Source: Calothrix sp. NIES-4101 (GTDB lineage Bacteria; Cyanobacteriota; Cyanobacteriia; Cyanobacteriales; Nostocaceae). Taken from it: a stretch of DNA of 64,000 bases. The notes beneath the pieces were generated by a model, which saw nothing but the letters and a program-made list of their open reading frames with translations, was not told the DNA's origin and made no database searches. Both the position numbers and the translations under genes were made by a program. How positions within the stretch are numbered: the first letter of the stretch is position 1; each line of letters begins with the position of its first letter. The stretch covers positions 6,560,794 through 6,624,793 of the forward strand of contig AP018280.1 of NCBI GenBank assembly GCA_004296455.1, in the 5' to 3' direction. Shown in pieces: positions 1-7,993 of this stretch.

Positions 1-234
1 TTAACAGTAGGTATGGAGTTGGAAGGAATTATCACTAATGTTGCTAATTTTGGTGCATTCGTCGATATTGGCGTTCACCAAGATGGTTTAGTGCATATTT
101 CCCAACTCGCAGATAGATTTGTAGATGATCCCAAGAAAATAGTCAAGGTGGGACAAGTCGTCAAAGTTCGTGTATTAGAGATAAATGAAAAGCTGCGACG
201 AATTAGTTTATCGATGAAAGCCCTAAAGCAATAG
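1..234 (+). CDS. Tex-like S1 RNA-binding protein, C-terminal part (cut by window start)
   Basis: The reading frame is open from the first base and ends at TAG 232-234, so the true start lies outside the window. The visible 77 residues form one S1 (OB-fold) RNA-binding domain, with the motif [20 protein letters not shown] followed by an HIS turn and the closing LRRISLSM strand. This spelling is typical of the last domain of Tex/YhgF proteins, cytoplasmic nucleic-acid-binding factors linked to transcription. Other multi-S1 proteins such as ribosomal protein S1 are possible, but the 'GVHQDGLVH' form and the stop directly after a single S1 favour Tex. The ATG at 13 is internal, not a start. Confidence 0.8.
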   Translation, partial: LTVGMELEGIITNVANFGAFVDIGVHQDGLVHISQLADRFVDDPKKIVKVGQVVKVRVLEINEKLRRISLSMKALKQ

Positions 235-552
235 TTATTTGGTTAACTGTGTATTGGTGAATACTGATTGATTAGCCCTCTTCCATATAAGCAGGGTAAA
301 ACCTGAATTTTTCGGTGGCTCTAAATCACGTAATTTTGTTCATTTATCAGCAAGTATAGAAAAGCGTTAAATTTGCGTTCCTTAATGGCTCAATTAATAT
401 TGAGCTATTATCTAACGACTCATAATCGAGCAAAAAAAATACATCTCACGATATAGCATCAATCATCCTTGCTAAAGAGGCTAAAAATTAGTACATAGCT
501 CAAGATGGGAAGTGAAAGTAAAAAGAATTTGATTTAGTTCGTAGGTGAAAAA
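235..552. other. intergenic gap, nothing recognised
   Basis: AT-rich spacer of 318 bases between the Tex-like gene and the holin-like membrane protein. I see no tRNA, no convincing terminator and no conserved small reading frame. It presumably carries the promoter of the next gene. Confidence 0.5.
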
Positions 553-948
553 ATGTTACCCACCTTTTTAACTGTATTAGCCACTGCCTTAAGCTTACTA
601 ATTGTTGATATCCTCTTCCGTGGAGTTGATATTGCTAACTTCCCCGCAGCTTTAATAGCAGCGGCTGCTATTGGCTTTATTAATAGCTCTATCAGGCCAA
701 TTTTATCAACTCTATCTTTACCCCTGAATTTTCTTAGCTTTGGCGCATTTTCCCTGATTGTCAACGGCTTTTGTTTTTGGTTAGCAGCAGCATTAGTCCC
801 AGGTTTTGGTGTACATGGAATAGCTGCATTTATCCTAGGTCCAGTAGTTCTATCTTTAGCTAGCACATTCATCAATAACTACTTTGCTGAAAAGAACTTA
901 TCACTCAAAAGTGATGATGCAAGCAAAACTCAACTACCTTCGAGCTAG
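553..948 (+). CDS. phage-holin-family (YvlD/DUF360-like) membrane protein
   Basis: This 131-residue protein has about four hydrophobic helices (roughly residues 3-23, 29-50, 58-80 and 87-110) and a short polar tail. The segment 'IGFINSSIRPILSTLSLPLN' matches the signature of the YvlD/PF04020 family, in which an N-(x)-R-P pair follows the second helix. Family members are small inner-membrane proteins of unknown function; the 'holin' name comes from similarity only and there are no phage genes nearby. The ATG at 553 follows a weak GTAGGTG. The gene stands alone, with about 100 bases before the next small membrane protein. Confidence 0.8.
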   Translation: MLPTFLTVLATALSLLIVDILFRGVDIANFPAALIAAAAIGFINSSIRPILSTLSLPLNFLSFGAFSLIVNGFCFWLAAALVPGFGVHGIAAFILGPVVLSLASTFINNYFAEKNLSLKSDDASKTQLPSS

Positions 949-1046
949 TTTTTAAAAGCTTTACCTGGAAAAACTGAATTAAAAACTAGTCAGTATCACC
1001 TCAATTACATCAACGTCAACTGTAGAAATTTATTTGTCATAACCTC

Positions 1047-1232
1047 ATGAAACCACTTCGATATCTCCTCGCTCTTGTGATACCTCCTGTAGGTGTTTAC
1101 CTCACGTATGGATTTGGACAAACTCTAATTATTAACATCCTGTTAACTTTTTTAGGTTGGCTTCCTGGAAGTATCCACGCCATTTGGGCAATATCAAAAC
1201 GTGAAGAAAACTTTGATCGCCCCACAATTTAA
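1047..1232 (+). CDS. YqaE/Pmp3-family small membrane protein
   Basis: The 61-residue product has two hydrophobic helices separated by a short loop. The pattern LALVIPPVGVYLTYGFG, then an ILLTFLGWLPGSIHA segment, is the Pmp3/UPF0057 signature with its proline pair in helix 1 and 'LGWLPGxIHA' in helix 2. Members of the family are stress-induced membrane proteolipids affecting membrane potential and cation tolerance in yeast and plants; the bacterial role is poorly known. The length is normal. A G-rich/C-rich hairpin follows the stop. Confidence 0.88.
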   Translation: MKPLRYLLALVIPPVGVYLTYGFGQTLIINILLTFLGWLPGSIHAIWAISKREENFDRPTI

Positions 1233-1239
1233 CTAAACT

Positions 1240-1260
1240 TGGGGGGGTTAAAATCCCCCA
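1240..1260 (+). terminator. possible hairpin terminator after the Pmp3-like gene
   Basis: A run of seven G at 1241-1247 can pair with CCCCC at 1255-1259 around a TTAAAAT loop, eight bases after the stop codon. There is no clear U tract, so termination is only a guess. Confidence 0.4.
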
Positions 1261-1343
1261 GAGATGTCAATCAATATGTTCTGTATCGGGATGAAATTAA
1301 ATCCCTTTACCAAAAAGATTATAAGTAACCAATTATTGTAATC

Positions 1344-1385
1344 AATATCCCTGACTTATATCATGTGTCATAAGTTGGGGATATT
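1344..1385. repeat. imperfect inverted repeat upstream of the mscS pseudogene
   Basis: AATATCCCTGACTTAT (1344-1359) is the inverted complement of ATAAGTTGGGGATATT (1370-1385) at 14 of 16 positions, with a 10-base loop. It lies 20 bases before the pseudogene start. It could be an operator, an RNA hairpin or the remains of a small element. Confidence 0.6.
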
Positions 1386-1404
1386 AATTTAGTAAGGAAA
1401 ATTC

Positions 1405-1932
1405 ATGCATAATACAGACATTTCTACAGCTTGGGAAAATGCTCAAAGCATAGTTAATAGATTCATAAATCTGCTACCAAGCATCATCCTAGTATTGATT
1501 ATTTTTTTATTTTTCTGATTATAGCTAGTAGACTTAAAATACTTTTTAACAGATTGACTTGTAATCATCGCTATGCCCGTAATTTAGGATTAGTATTGGG
1601 AAGGTTAGCACAAATAACTATCATTTTGATTGGGTTATTTATTGTTCTTTCTATTGTGATTCCTACACTGAGAGCCAGTGATTTGGTACAGCTTTTGGGA
1701 ATTATACCAATTCTCTAAAATTAGGCTACAGATGGAATCTACGGAACCATTGCTAAATCTAGATTTTTTAATTGCGTAGCTTTAGCTTCTCGCGAAGCGA
1801 GTATTGCGAATTGGTATTAGTGGTGTTGCTATTGGTTTTACCTTCCGCGATATTTGACAAAACTTCTTGGCTGGTATTTTAATCTTACTGCCAGAACATA
1901 ACCGCAACGTAGATTCCCAAATTGACAAATAA
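1405..1932 (+). pseudogene. mscS-type mechanosensitive channel, N-terminal remnant
   Basis: Starting at ATG 1405, the translation reads MHNTDISTAWENAQSI and then a hydrophobic helix that ends at a stop near 1517. A frameshift then gives RYARNLGLVLGRLAQITIIL, SIVIPTLRASDLVQLLGI and, after an insertion, SGVAIGFTFRDI, a further stop, and NFLAGILILLPEHNRNVDSQ. These pieces in order match the pore-lining end of MscS-family channels (SDLVQLLGISGVAIGFAFRDILQNFLAGILIL in spirit). The gene is therefore dead: it has a stop plus frameshift, a 112-base insertion with its duplication, and another in-frame stop. No C-terminal beta domain is left before the next gene. It was probably an osmotic safety valve paralogue. 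Confidence 0.8.
1702..1819. mobile_element. 112-bp miniature inverted-repeat element with TTA target duplication, inside mscS
   Basis: The element spans 1705-1816. It begins TACCAATT and ends AATTGGTA, perfect terminal inverted repeats, and is flanked on both sides by TTA (1702-1704 and 1817-1819). Removing the element plus one TTA restores the mscS codons for LLGISGVAIGF, which proves the insertion point. The interior has no reading frame but holds GCGTAGCTTTAGCTTC followed by a CGCGAAGCG hairpin, shared with the element at 58755-58895 and a decayed copy near 27980. It must be moved in trans; no transposase is visible in this window. Confidence 0.85.
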
Positions 1933-2026
1933 TGAGAATCTGGACATTAATAAACCTCTCTTTTGTGCACAAGAGAGGTCAAAGTATTTGTGTATCAATC
2001 ACAGTTTCAATTCGTTGACTATATCG

Positions 2027-2827
2027 CTATTTACGGACTACTTGTTTGCCATTTTCTACAGAATCCTTATCTTTAAATAAGCTAGTTACAGCCATGAGTA
2101 ATTCTTTCAATACTTGTTTTACCTGATGCTCGCGACGTGCAACCGAACCACCCGCTTCACCTAATTTATCACTGAGTTGCGCGTGTTTATCTATTACTTT
2201 CCCCGCAATAGTTTCAGCTTGTGGGCGTGCTTGCTCATACCATTTTTTCGCATCTGCGAGATAGTTATTTACCTCTTCCGCACGTCCACCATAGCGTGCT
2301 GCTAAATTAGCTCTCACAATTGCTAGTTGTGCTTGTAACTGTGCATAACGTTTCTTTAAAAGTGTCGCTTCTTCACTATTTTCAATTGCATTAATTGCCG
2401 CATCAATTGCACTTTGAGCCTGCGACGATTTTGCAGTGCCTGTCTGTTTTATTTCTGCTAAAATTCCATCAACTTCTTGCTGAATTTGATTTTCTTCTTC
2501 ATCTAGTTGTGCTTGTAACTGTTGTACTTCTACTTGGGTTTTGGCAATAGATTCATGCCGTTTACTATTGACAGCCTCCAAAGCACCTTCGATTGAAGCA
2601 GTTACCTCTTCTTTCATATCGCTACCGCGTTCTTGAAGGTTTTCAATAACCGTAGATATAGCCTCACGTACAAGTATACGTAAATCATAGGAACCTTCTT
2701 TAAACTCAGTAGATACCTGAGATACAGCATTTTTAACAATTTCGCGAATGCGATCTACTCGTAATTGTCCACTTTCTTTTACTAAATCAAGGTCAGCTTT
2801 AATTTGTTCTTTGATATTATTAGGCAT
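2027..2827 (-). CDS. conserved hypothetical coiled-coil protein
   Basis: The 266-residue product is highly charged and almost wholly helical by composition, with heptad-rich stretches at roughly residues 90-130 (QVEVQQLQAQLDEEENQIQQ) and 155-200. There is no signal peptide or membrane segment, and no catalytic motif was seen. Alanine- and glutamine-rich helices resemble amphipathic or late-embryogenesis-like proteins, but I do not recognise a named domain. The start ATG at 2825-2827 begins MPNNIKEQIK. It is transcribed toward the mscS remnant. A structural, scaffold or stress role is inference only. Confidence 0.7.
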   Translation of the reverse strand: MPNNIKEQIKADLDLVKESGQLRVDRIREIVKNAVSQVSTEFKEGSYDLRILVREAISTVIENLQERGSDMKEEVTASIEGALEAVNSKRHESIAKTQVEVQQLQAQLDEEENQIQQEVDGILAEIKQTGTAKSSQAQSAIDAAINAIENSEEATLLKKRYAQLQAQLAIVRANLAARYGGRAEEVNNYLADAKKWYEQARPQAETIAGKVIDKHAQLSDKLGEAGGSVARREHQVKQVLKELLMAVTSLFKDKDSVENGKQVVRK

Positions 2828-3000
2828 ATCTAGTAATTAACATCTAATGTTGCTTTTTAATAATGACTTATTAATTAAATGCCTGTTACATCCTTTGGAT
2901 AGAGAACACATCTACTAGCAATCATATCCATCTCAAGATATACTTCTAAAGTTTGATATCATCAATGATGGTTGCTAATTACAAATGAGGATTTATAAGC

Positions 3001-3360
3001 ATGAGCATAAAATGGGGAAAACAAATAACTTTAATTTTGCTATTATTACTATGCCTACTAATGACAATTAATCAACCAGTATATGCCTCGGAATCGTCTA
3101 ATAATGAAGCGATCGCAGCAAAAATTTTTGAAATTAATTGTGCTGGATGCCACATGAATGGTAGTAATATTATTAGACGTGGCAAGAATTTAAAAATAAA
3201 TGCTTTAAAGAAATATCACATGGACTCGATCGCCGCCATAACTGAGATAGTCACTAATGGGAAAAATAATATGTCGGCTTATAAAGATAAACTGACAGCC
3301 ACAGAAATTCAAAATGTGGCAGAATACGTTTTAAAACAAGCCGAAAATAACTGGAAATAA
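3001..3360 (+). CDS. cytochrome c6-like monohaem c-type cytochrome
   Basis: A Sec signal peptide covers residues 1-29 (hydrophobic LILLLLLCLLM core, cleavage near VYA-SES). The mature part of about 90 residues carries the haem-binding CAGCH at 47-51 and the distal methionine ligand at Met91 in NNMSAYKDKL, the layout of class I cytochrome c / c6. Such proteins carry electrons in the thylakoid lumen or periplasm between cytochrome b6f and photosystem I or terminal oxidase. The sequence between the ligands differs from standard PetJ (ANIIRRGKNLK-like region is kept as 'NIIRRGKNLK'), so it may be a c6 paralogue (c6B/c6C type). It is monocistronic with RBS-like GAGG upstream. Confidence 0.85.
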   Translation: MSIKWGKQITLILLLLLCLLMTINQPVYASESSNNEAIAAKIFEINCAGCHMNGSNIIRRGKNLKINALKKYHMDSIAAITEIVTNGKNNMSAYKDKLTATEIQNVAEYVLKQAENNWK

Positions 3361-3588
3361 TCATTAATGAAAAGTAATTAAATATAAAAAATGCAACTTC
3401 TTGCATATAGCCGTCTGCAATTTACCCCAATTGAAATCTTTACCGCATCTTCAAGGGCATGTGGCAAGTCTCTAGAGGGCAGGGAAAAAATAACTCCCAA
3501 AAATAATCCCTAATTACCCCGTGCCCAATTTGCAAATCCCGTGTAAAATCTAGTATTGCTCATAAATTAATTCAGTTATTTCAGTTCT

Positions 3589-4714
3589 ATGGATGTTTTA
3601 GAACTCAAACGCGAAATTCAAGTGTTGTGCGATCGCCTGGGTAAAACTCAGGACTATCTTTGACATACCCGCACTCACAGCCAAAATTCAGGATTTAGAA
3701 CAAGTTTCCGCACAGCCAGACTTTTGGGATAACCAAACCAAAGCCCAGCAAACAATGCAGGAACTTGACGAACTTAAAGCACACCTATCGCAATATCAAG
3801 AATGGCGATCGCAATTGGAAGACAGCAAAGCAGTCTTGGAATTGTTAGAATCGGAATCTGACGAAGGCTTGTTGCAAGAAGCCGCATCAAATATTACCAA
3901 CCTCAATCATGAACTCGATCTGTGGGAATTAGAACAATTGCTCTCTGGCCCCTACGATAAAGAGGGCGCAGTCTTAACAATTAACGCTGGTGCTGGTGGT
4001 ACAGACGCTCAAGATTGGGCAGAAATGTTACTGCGAATGTACACCCGTTGGGCAGAAGCACACCATTACAAAGTCCAACTAGTCGAAGAATCTGAAGGTG
4101 ATGAAGCCGGAATTAAATCTGCAACCATCGAAATCACTGGACGCTACGCCTATGGTTACTTACGTTCTGAGATGGGTACTCACCGCTTAGTGCGGATTTC
4201 TCCCTTTAATGCCAATGGCAAGCGCCAAACCAGTTTTGCTGGGGTGGAAGTCATGCCGCAAATTGATAGCAGCGTCCAATTAGACATACCAGAGAAAGAT
4301 TTAGAAATCACGACATCACGGGCTGGTGGCAAAGGTGGGCAAAACGTCAACAAAGTAGAAACAGCTGTGCGTGTTGTTCATATCCCCACAGGTTTAGCAG
4401 TGCGCTGTACCGAAGAACGTAGCCAATTACAAAACAAAGAAAAAGCCCTGACTCGTTTAAAAGCAAAGCTATTAGTAATTGCTAGAGCACAACGCGCCCA
4501 AGAAATTGCGGAAATTCGCGGTGACATTGCAGAAGCCTCTTGGGGCAACCAAATCCGTAACTACGTATTTCACCCATACCAGTTAGTTAAGGATTTACGT
4601 ACCAATCTAGAAACAACAGCCATAAACGACATCATGAACGGCGATTTAGACCCATTTATCCAGTCGTATTTAAGGCAAGAAAATCAATTGGTTGAAAGTG
4701 AGGCAAAAACATAG
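3589..4714 (+). CDS. prfB: peptide chain release factor 2, with programmed +1 frameshift
   Basis: The gene is read in two frames: 3589-3660 (24 codons, [10 protein letters not shown]...), then a +1 shift over the in-frame TGA at 3661-3663, continuing from GAC at 3662 to TAG at 4712-4714, about 374 residues in total. The slip site TATCTTTGAC matches the classical RF2 autoregulation site, in which low RF2 lets the ribosome pause at UGA and slip on CUU. The peptidyl-hydrolysis motif GGQ is at about 249-251 ([11 protein letters not shown]). The product releases peptides at UGA and UAA. It heads the prfB-DUF3285-ybeY-dgkA-trpG cluster. The normal length and intact second frame argue against a sequencing error. 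Confidence 0.96.
3658..3667 (+). promoter_or_regulatory. RF2 programmed frameshift site
   Basis: The bases CTTTGAC at 3658-3664, preceded by TAT, form the CUU-UGA-C slippery stop of prfB. Zero-frame UGA at 3661-3663 competes with a +1 shift onto GAC. A purine-rich CAGGAC lies just upstream where other species have an internal Shine-Dalgarno element. Confidence 0.92.
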
Positions 4715-4862
4715 AAGCAGATACGGAGAGGGGAAAAACTAGACACAGAGAAGATTTTCTACGTCTCTTTGTCCCCTTTTCTGGCTCTGGCGTTGCCAGG
4801 ATGGCATATTTGCTCTCAACAAACTGTTAGAGTATAAGAGGCTTTGTTATCAAATCATTACC

Positions 4863-5024
4863 ATGAGTAATTCTTCTACCTCGTCTGGTGAGCCGAAACC
4901 AACCTATGTCAAGCTAGCAATGCGAAATATGGTACAGAAGCGTCTAACATCGCTGAAGCATTTCGCCCTGACTACTGTAGGCTTGCTAGCTGTTTTAGTC
5001 GGTCTAGCCTATTTGACTCGCTAA
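4863..5024 (+). CDS. DUF3285-family small membrane protein
   Basis: This is a 53-residue frame beginning MSNSSTSSGEPKPTYVKLAM at ATG 4863 and ending at TAA 5022-5024. A polar N-terminus and a basic stretch (QKRLTSLKH) precede one hydrophobic helix, FALTTVGLLAVLVGLAYL, at residues 34-51. The position between prfB and ybeY, the length and the conserved 'YVKLAMRNMVQK' match the DUF3285 family of cyanobacteria. The function is unknown; a tail-anchored thylakoid or plasma-membrane protein is inferred. Confidence 0.85.
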   Translation: MSNSSTSSGEPKPTYVKLAMRNMVQKRLTSLKHFALTTVGLLAVLVGLAYLTR

Positions 5025-5117
5025 AAAATTTCTCAAAACTTGCTTAATAAAAAGACTTACTCAAAAAACTATCAAAAGAATCGATCGCTCTGTTGGTAAA
5101 TTGTGGTGTGAGGTCAA

Positions 5118-5645
5118 GTGTTAGTTGAACTTTACGTTCAGGACTTTTTTGCAGAAGCTCCCCAGTCTGAGATTTCAGATACTGGGAAAACTGATGCGAT
5201 GGTTTCCCCTGAAACTTGGAATGATTGGTTTAAACGTTGGTTACAAGAACTGGAAGCAAATCTTCCACCTGCCCCAAGTTATGAAATTGGGCTACGTTTA
5301 ACTGATGATGCAGAAATTCAGCAACTAAATTCTCAATATCGTCACCAAAATCAACCAACTGATGTACTAGCATTTGCAGCACTAGAGGTTGATTGTCCTC
5401 AACCAGATGAAATAGTTGATGCAGACCCATTATATCTAGGTGACATAATTGTGTCTATTGATACAGCAAGGCTACAGGCTCAAGGTCAGGGTCATGCCTT
5501 ATCCAGCGAACTTGCTTGGTTATCTGCACATGGCTTACTGCACTTATTGGGCTGGGATCACCCGGACGATGAATCTTTAAGGCGAATGTTAGAACAGCAA
5601 GTAAAATTACTGATGGCAATAGGTATTTCTATTGACATACTATAA
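5118..5645 (+). CDS. ybeY: endoribonuclease YbeY (rRNA maturation factor)
   Basis: The 175-residue protein has the family's zinc site [11 protein letters not shown] at residues 138-148 (H138, H142, H148) and the preceding [13 protein letters not shown] strand motif. YbeY is a cytoplasmic single-strand RNase that takes part in 16S rRNA 3' end maturation and ribosome quality control. The start is a GTG at 5118 giving [10 protein letters not shown], which matches the usual short N-terminal strand; no ATG fits better. It is followed by dgkA, the common cyanobacterial and Gram-positive order. Confidence 0.95.
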   Translation: MLVELYVQDFFAEAPQSEISDTGKTDAMVSPETWNDWFKRWLQELEANLPPAPSYEIGLRLTDDAEIQQLNSQYRHQNQPTDVLAFAALEVDCPQPDEIVDADPLYLGDIIVSIDTARLQAQGQGHALSSELAWLSAHGLLHLLGWDHPDDESLRRMLEQQVKLLMAIGISIDIL

Positions 5646-5823
5646 ATTTAGATATGTTTAATAGTATGTGTAGCAATTTCTACTAAAATATCGCTTGTTT
5701 GACTGTAATTTTTCGACTGTACTTTTATAATACTTCTGTAGAAAAAAGTATCATGGGGTTATTTGTTGCCCACGTGCAATTTTGACCCAGAGAAGAACAA
5801 TTCCCACTTAAAACCTTGTATTG

Positions 5824-6285
5824 ATGCCTATGTCGCCAAAACTATCATCACCACCAAACCCTGGCACCTTAGAACCGATTTTCTCGCAAGAACGCAAGTT
5901 ATCTTGGAAAGTTGCCTCAAATTTATTCGTTAGCTTTAAATATGCTTGGGCTGGAATCAGCTATGCTTTTAAGACCCAGCGAAATTTTCGTATCCATGTT
6001 TGTGTTGGCGCTCTAGCAATTGGTTTGAGCGTTTTTTTACGCCTTGAGTCAATTGAAATTGCGGTAATTGGTATTACTAGCGGTTTAGTCTTGGCGTTGG
6101 AATTGGTGAATACAGCTTTAGAATCACTAGTTGACCTAACTGTCAAGCAGACTTACCATGAATTGGCAAAAATAGCCAAGGATTGTGCAGCTGGTGCTGT
6201 ACTTGTCTCTGCTTTGGTTGCGGTTTTAGTCGCAGCAACCCTGTTATTGCCTCCTCTATTTACGTTAATCTTATCTGTTAACTAA
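5824..6285 (+). CDS. dgkA: diacylglycerol/undecaprenol kinase family membrane protein
   Basis: After a polar head of about 45 residues come the amphipathic FKYAWAGISYAFKTQRNFRIH segment and three membrane helices. The family's active-site stretch ALELVNTALESLVDL and the following KDCAAGAVLVSAL are intact, so the enzyme should be active. In this family the substrate is diacylglycerol or undecaprenol, phosphorylated by ATP at the membrane. I prefer ATG 5824 over the in-frame TTG at 5821. It sits between ybeY and trpG, and a 180-base gap before trpG suggests a separate promoter there. Confidence 0.92.
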   Translation: MPMSPKLSSPPNPGTLEPIFSQERKLSWKVASNLFVSFKYAWAGISYAFKTQRNFRIHVCVGALAIGLSVFLRLESIEIAVIGITSGLVLALELVNTALESLVDLTVKQTYHELAKIAKDCAAGAVLVSALVAVLVAATLLLPPLFTLILSVN

Positions 6286-6465
6286 ATTATTGGTTTTTTC
6301 TGCTGGGTGATTCATTTATAACCCATAGCCAACAACCAATAACCAGTAAGTCAGTCAATATAAAAATCCCAAATAGTATCAATAACCCTGCAACTGCCTG
6401 TAAAATCCTGTGACAATCACAAATAGTGCATAGCGATCGCACAACTGACAGGAGTAATTATTGCA

Positions 6466-7068
6466 GTGCTGATAGTCATTGATAACTACGATAGTTTTAC
6501 ATACAACTTGGTTCAGTATCTCGGAGAATTAGCAGTAGATTTTCCGGTTGCGGCTGACATTAAAGTTTTTCGTAATGACAAAATATCGATTGCCGAAATT
6601 CGCGATCTCCAGCCTGATGGGGTTGTGATTTCCCCCGGCCCTGGTCGTCCTGATGACGCAGGGATTTCCCTGGCCATTATCCAGGAATTAGGGGAAAATT
6701 TGCCGATTTTGGGCGTATGTTTAGGTCATCAGAGTATTGGTCAAGTGTTTGGCGGTAGAATTGTTTCTGCCCCTGAGTTGATGCACGGTAAAACTTCACA
6801 AGTGTCTCACGCTGGGGTTGGTATTTTCCGAGGTATAGATAATCCTATGACCGCAACCCGCTATCACAGTTTAATCATCGATCGCGATTCTTGTCCTGAT
6901 GTTTTGGAAATCACTGCATGGGTTGAGGATGGCACGATTATGGGGGTGCGCCATCGGAACTTTCCTCATATTGAAGGTGTCCAATTTCATCCAGAGAGTG
7001 TCCTGACTACTTCAGGTAAACAATTACTCCGTAATTTTCTGGAACAATTACAGGCGAGAGAAAATTAA
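6466..7068 (+). CDS. trpG: glutamine amidotransferase, anthranilate / aminodeoxychorismate synthase component II
   Basis: A class I glutamine amidotransferase of 200 residues with a complete triad: Cys85 in GVCLGHQ, His175 and Glu177 in FHPES. The N-terminus [20 protein letters not shown] and the ISPGPGRP loop are diagnostic of TrpG/PabA. It supplies ammonia from glutamine for anthranilate (tryptophan) or 4-amino-4-deoxychorismate (folate). One such subunit often serves both pathways, so trpG and pabA cannot be told apart here. The GTG start at 6466 follows an AGGAG at about 6450. Its TAA overlaps the ATG of the next gene by one base, so the two are translationally coupled. Confidence 0.93.
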   Translation: MLIVIDNYDSFTYNLVQYLGELAVDFPVAADIKVFRNDKISIAEIRDLQPDGVVISPGPGRPDDAGISLAIIQELGENLPILGVCLGHQSIGQVFGGRIVSAPELMHGKTSQVSHAGVGIFRGIDNPMTATRYHSLIIDRDSCPDVLEITAWVEDGTIMGVRHRNFPHIEGVQFHPESVLTTSGKQLLRNFLEQLQAREN

Positions 7069-7844
7069 TGAAACGACGAGAGTTGATGGGCTATGCTGGG
7101 GCAGGGATAGTCACAGCGTTGATTACTACCTTGAGTTCTGAATCTCAGACACAGGCACAATCTAGCAATCCATTGTCAGTTAAGTGGTTAGGTCATACTT
7201 GCTTTCTGTTTAGCGGTGGTGGTGCTAGGGTTTTAGTCAATCCATTTCGGACACTAGGCTGTACTGCCAAGTATCGACCGCCTAAAGTTGCATCTGACAT
7301 GGTGTTAATTAGCAGTCAGTTGCTTGATGAAGGTGCAGTCGAAGGTTTACCTGGGAATCCGAAATTAATTTATGAACCAGGAACTTACCAATACAAAGGT
7401 TTGGATATTCAGGGAACTGCGATCGCTCATGATCGCAAAGGTGGTAAGCAGTTTGGGATGAATACGGCTTGGAGTTGGAAGCAAGCGGGAGTAAATATTG
7501 TCCATCTTGGTGTCCCAGCAGCACCGTTGGCATTTGAACAAACAGTTGTATTTAGCCGTCTCGGTCGTCCAGATATTGTATTTATACCTGTTGGTGGTGG
7601 CAATAAGGGTTACAATCCCCAAGAAGCAAAGCAAGCAGTAGAAGCAATCAAACCAAAACTCGTGATTCCTACCCATTACCGCACCCAAGCCGCAGATAAC
7701 CGATGTGATATCTCATCTGTGGATGAGTTTTTGAACTTGATGCAGGGCATAAAAGTGCAGCGTAGTAATAGTGATACGATTTCGATCAATCCCCGTAATT
7801 TACCGGATACGACTACGATTCAGGTGATGAGTTATAAGTTTTAA
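7068..7844 (+). CDS. Tat-exported metallo-beta-lactamase-fold protein lacking HxHxDH
   Basis: The 258-residue product starts [19 protein letters not shown], a twin-arginine-like signal (KRRELM) cleaved near residue 30. The body resembles UlaG-like MBL-fold proteins: WLGHTCFLF at 40-48, VLVNPF, a late H-D at IAHDRKGG, and IPTHYRT near the C-terminus. Where active enzymes have HxHxDH, this protein reads ISSQLLDEG (residues 81-89), so two or three metal ligands are missing. It may bind metal differently or be non-catalytic. It is coupled to trpG by an ATGA-type one-base overlap, but no functional link is evident. Export to the periplasm is inferred. Confidence 0.8.
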   Translation: MKRRELMGYAGAGIVTALITTLSSESQTQAQSSNPLSVKWLGHTCFLFSGGGARVLVNPFRTLGCTAKYRPPKVASDMVLISSQLLDEGAVEGLPGNPKLIYEPGTYQYKGLDIQGTAIAHDRKGGKQFGMNTAWSWKQAGVNIVHLGVPAAPLAFEQTVVFSRLGRPDIVFIPVGGGNKGYNPQEAKQAVEAIKPKLVIPTHYRTQAADNRCDISSVDEFLNLMQGIKVQRSNSDTISINPRNLPDTTTIQVMSYKF

Positions 7845-7892
7845 TCTGCTTTAGACAACTTCTTGCAGATCAGAAAGTATATTCCTGTGTCT

Positions 7893-7912
7893 GGGCAAAC
7901 GATTGTTTGCCC
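7893..7912 (+). terminator. hairpin after the MBL-fold gene
   Basis: GGGCAAAC (7893-7900) and GTTTGCCC (7905-7912) form a perfect 8-bp stem with a GATT loop, 49 bases after the stop, followed by TAATTT. It is a plausible terminator of the prfB-trpG region. Confidence 0.55.
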
Positions 7913-7993
7913 TAATTTGGATTAGAACCAAAACGAAAAGCGTTATCTTTAGACTGTAGACTGTTAAGCGATCGCGTCATACTAGTCAGAGTC

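Noticed and set aside
534-875. A 113-codon minus-strand frame across the holin-like gene.
   Set aside because: It is antisense to a recognised membrane-protein gene and its sequence lacks any fold-like pattern.
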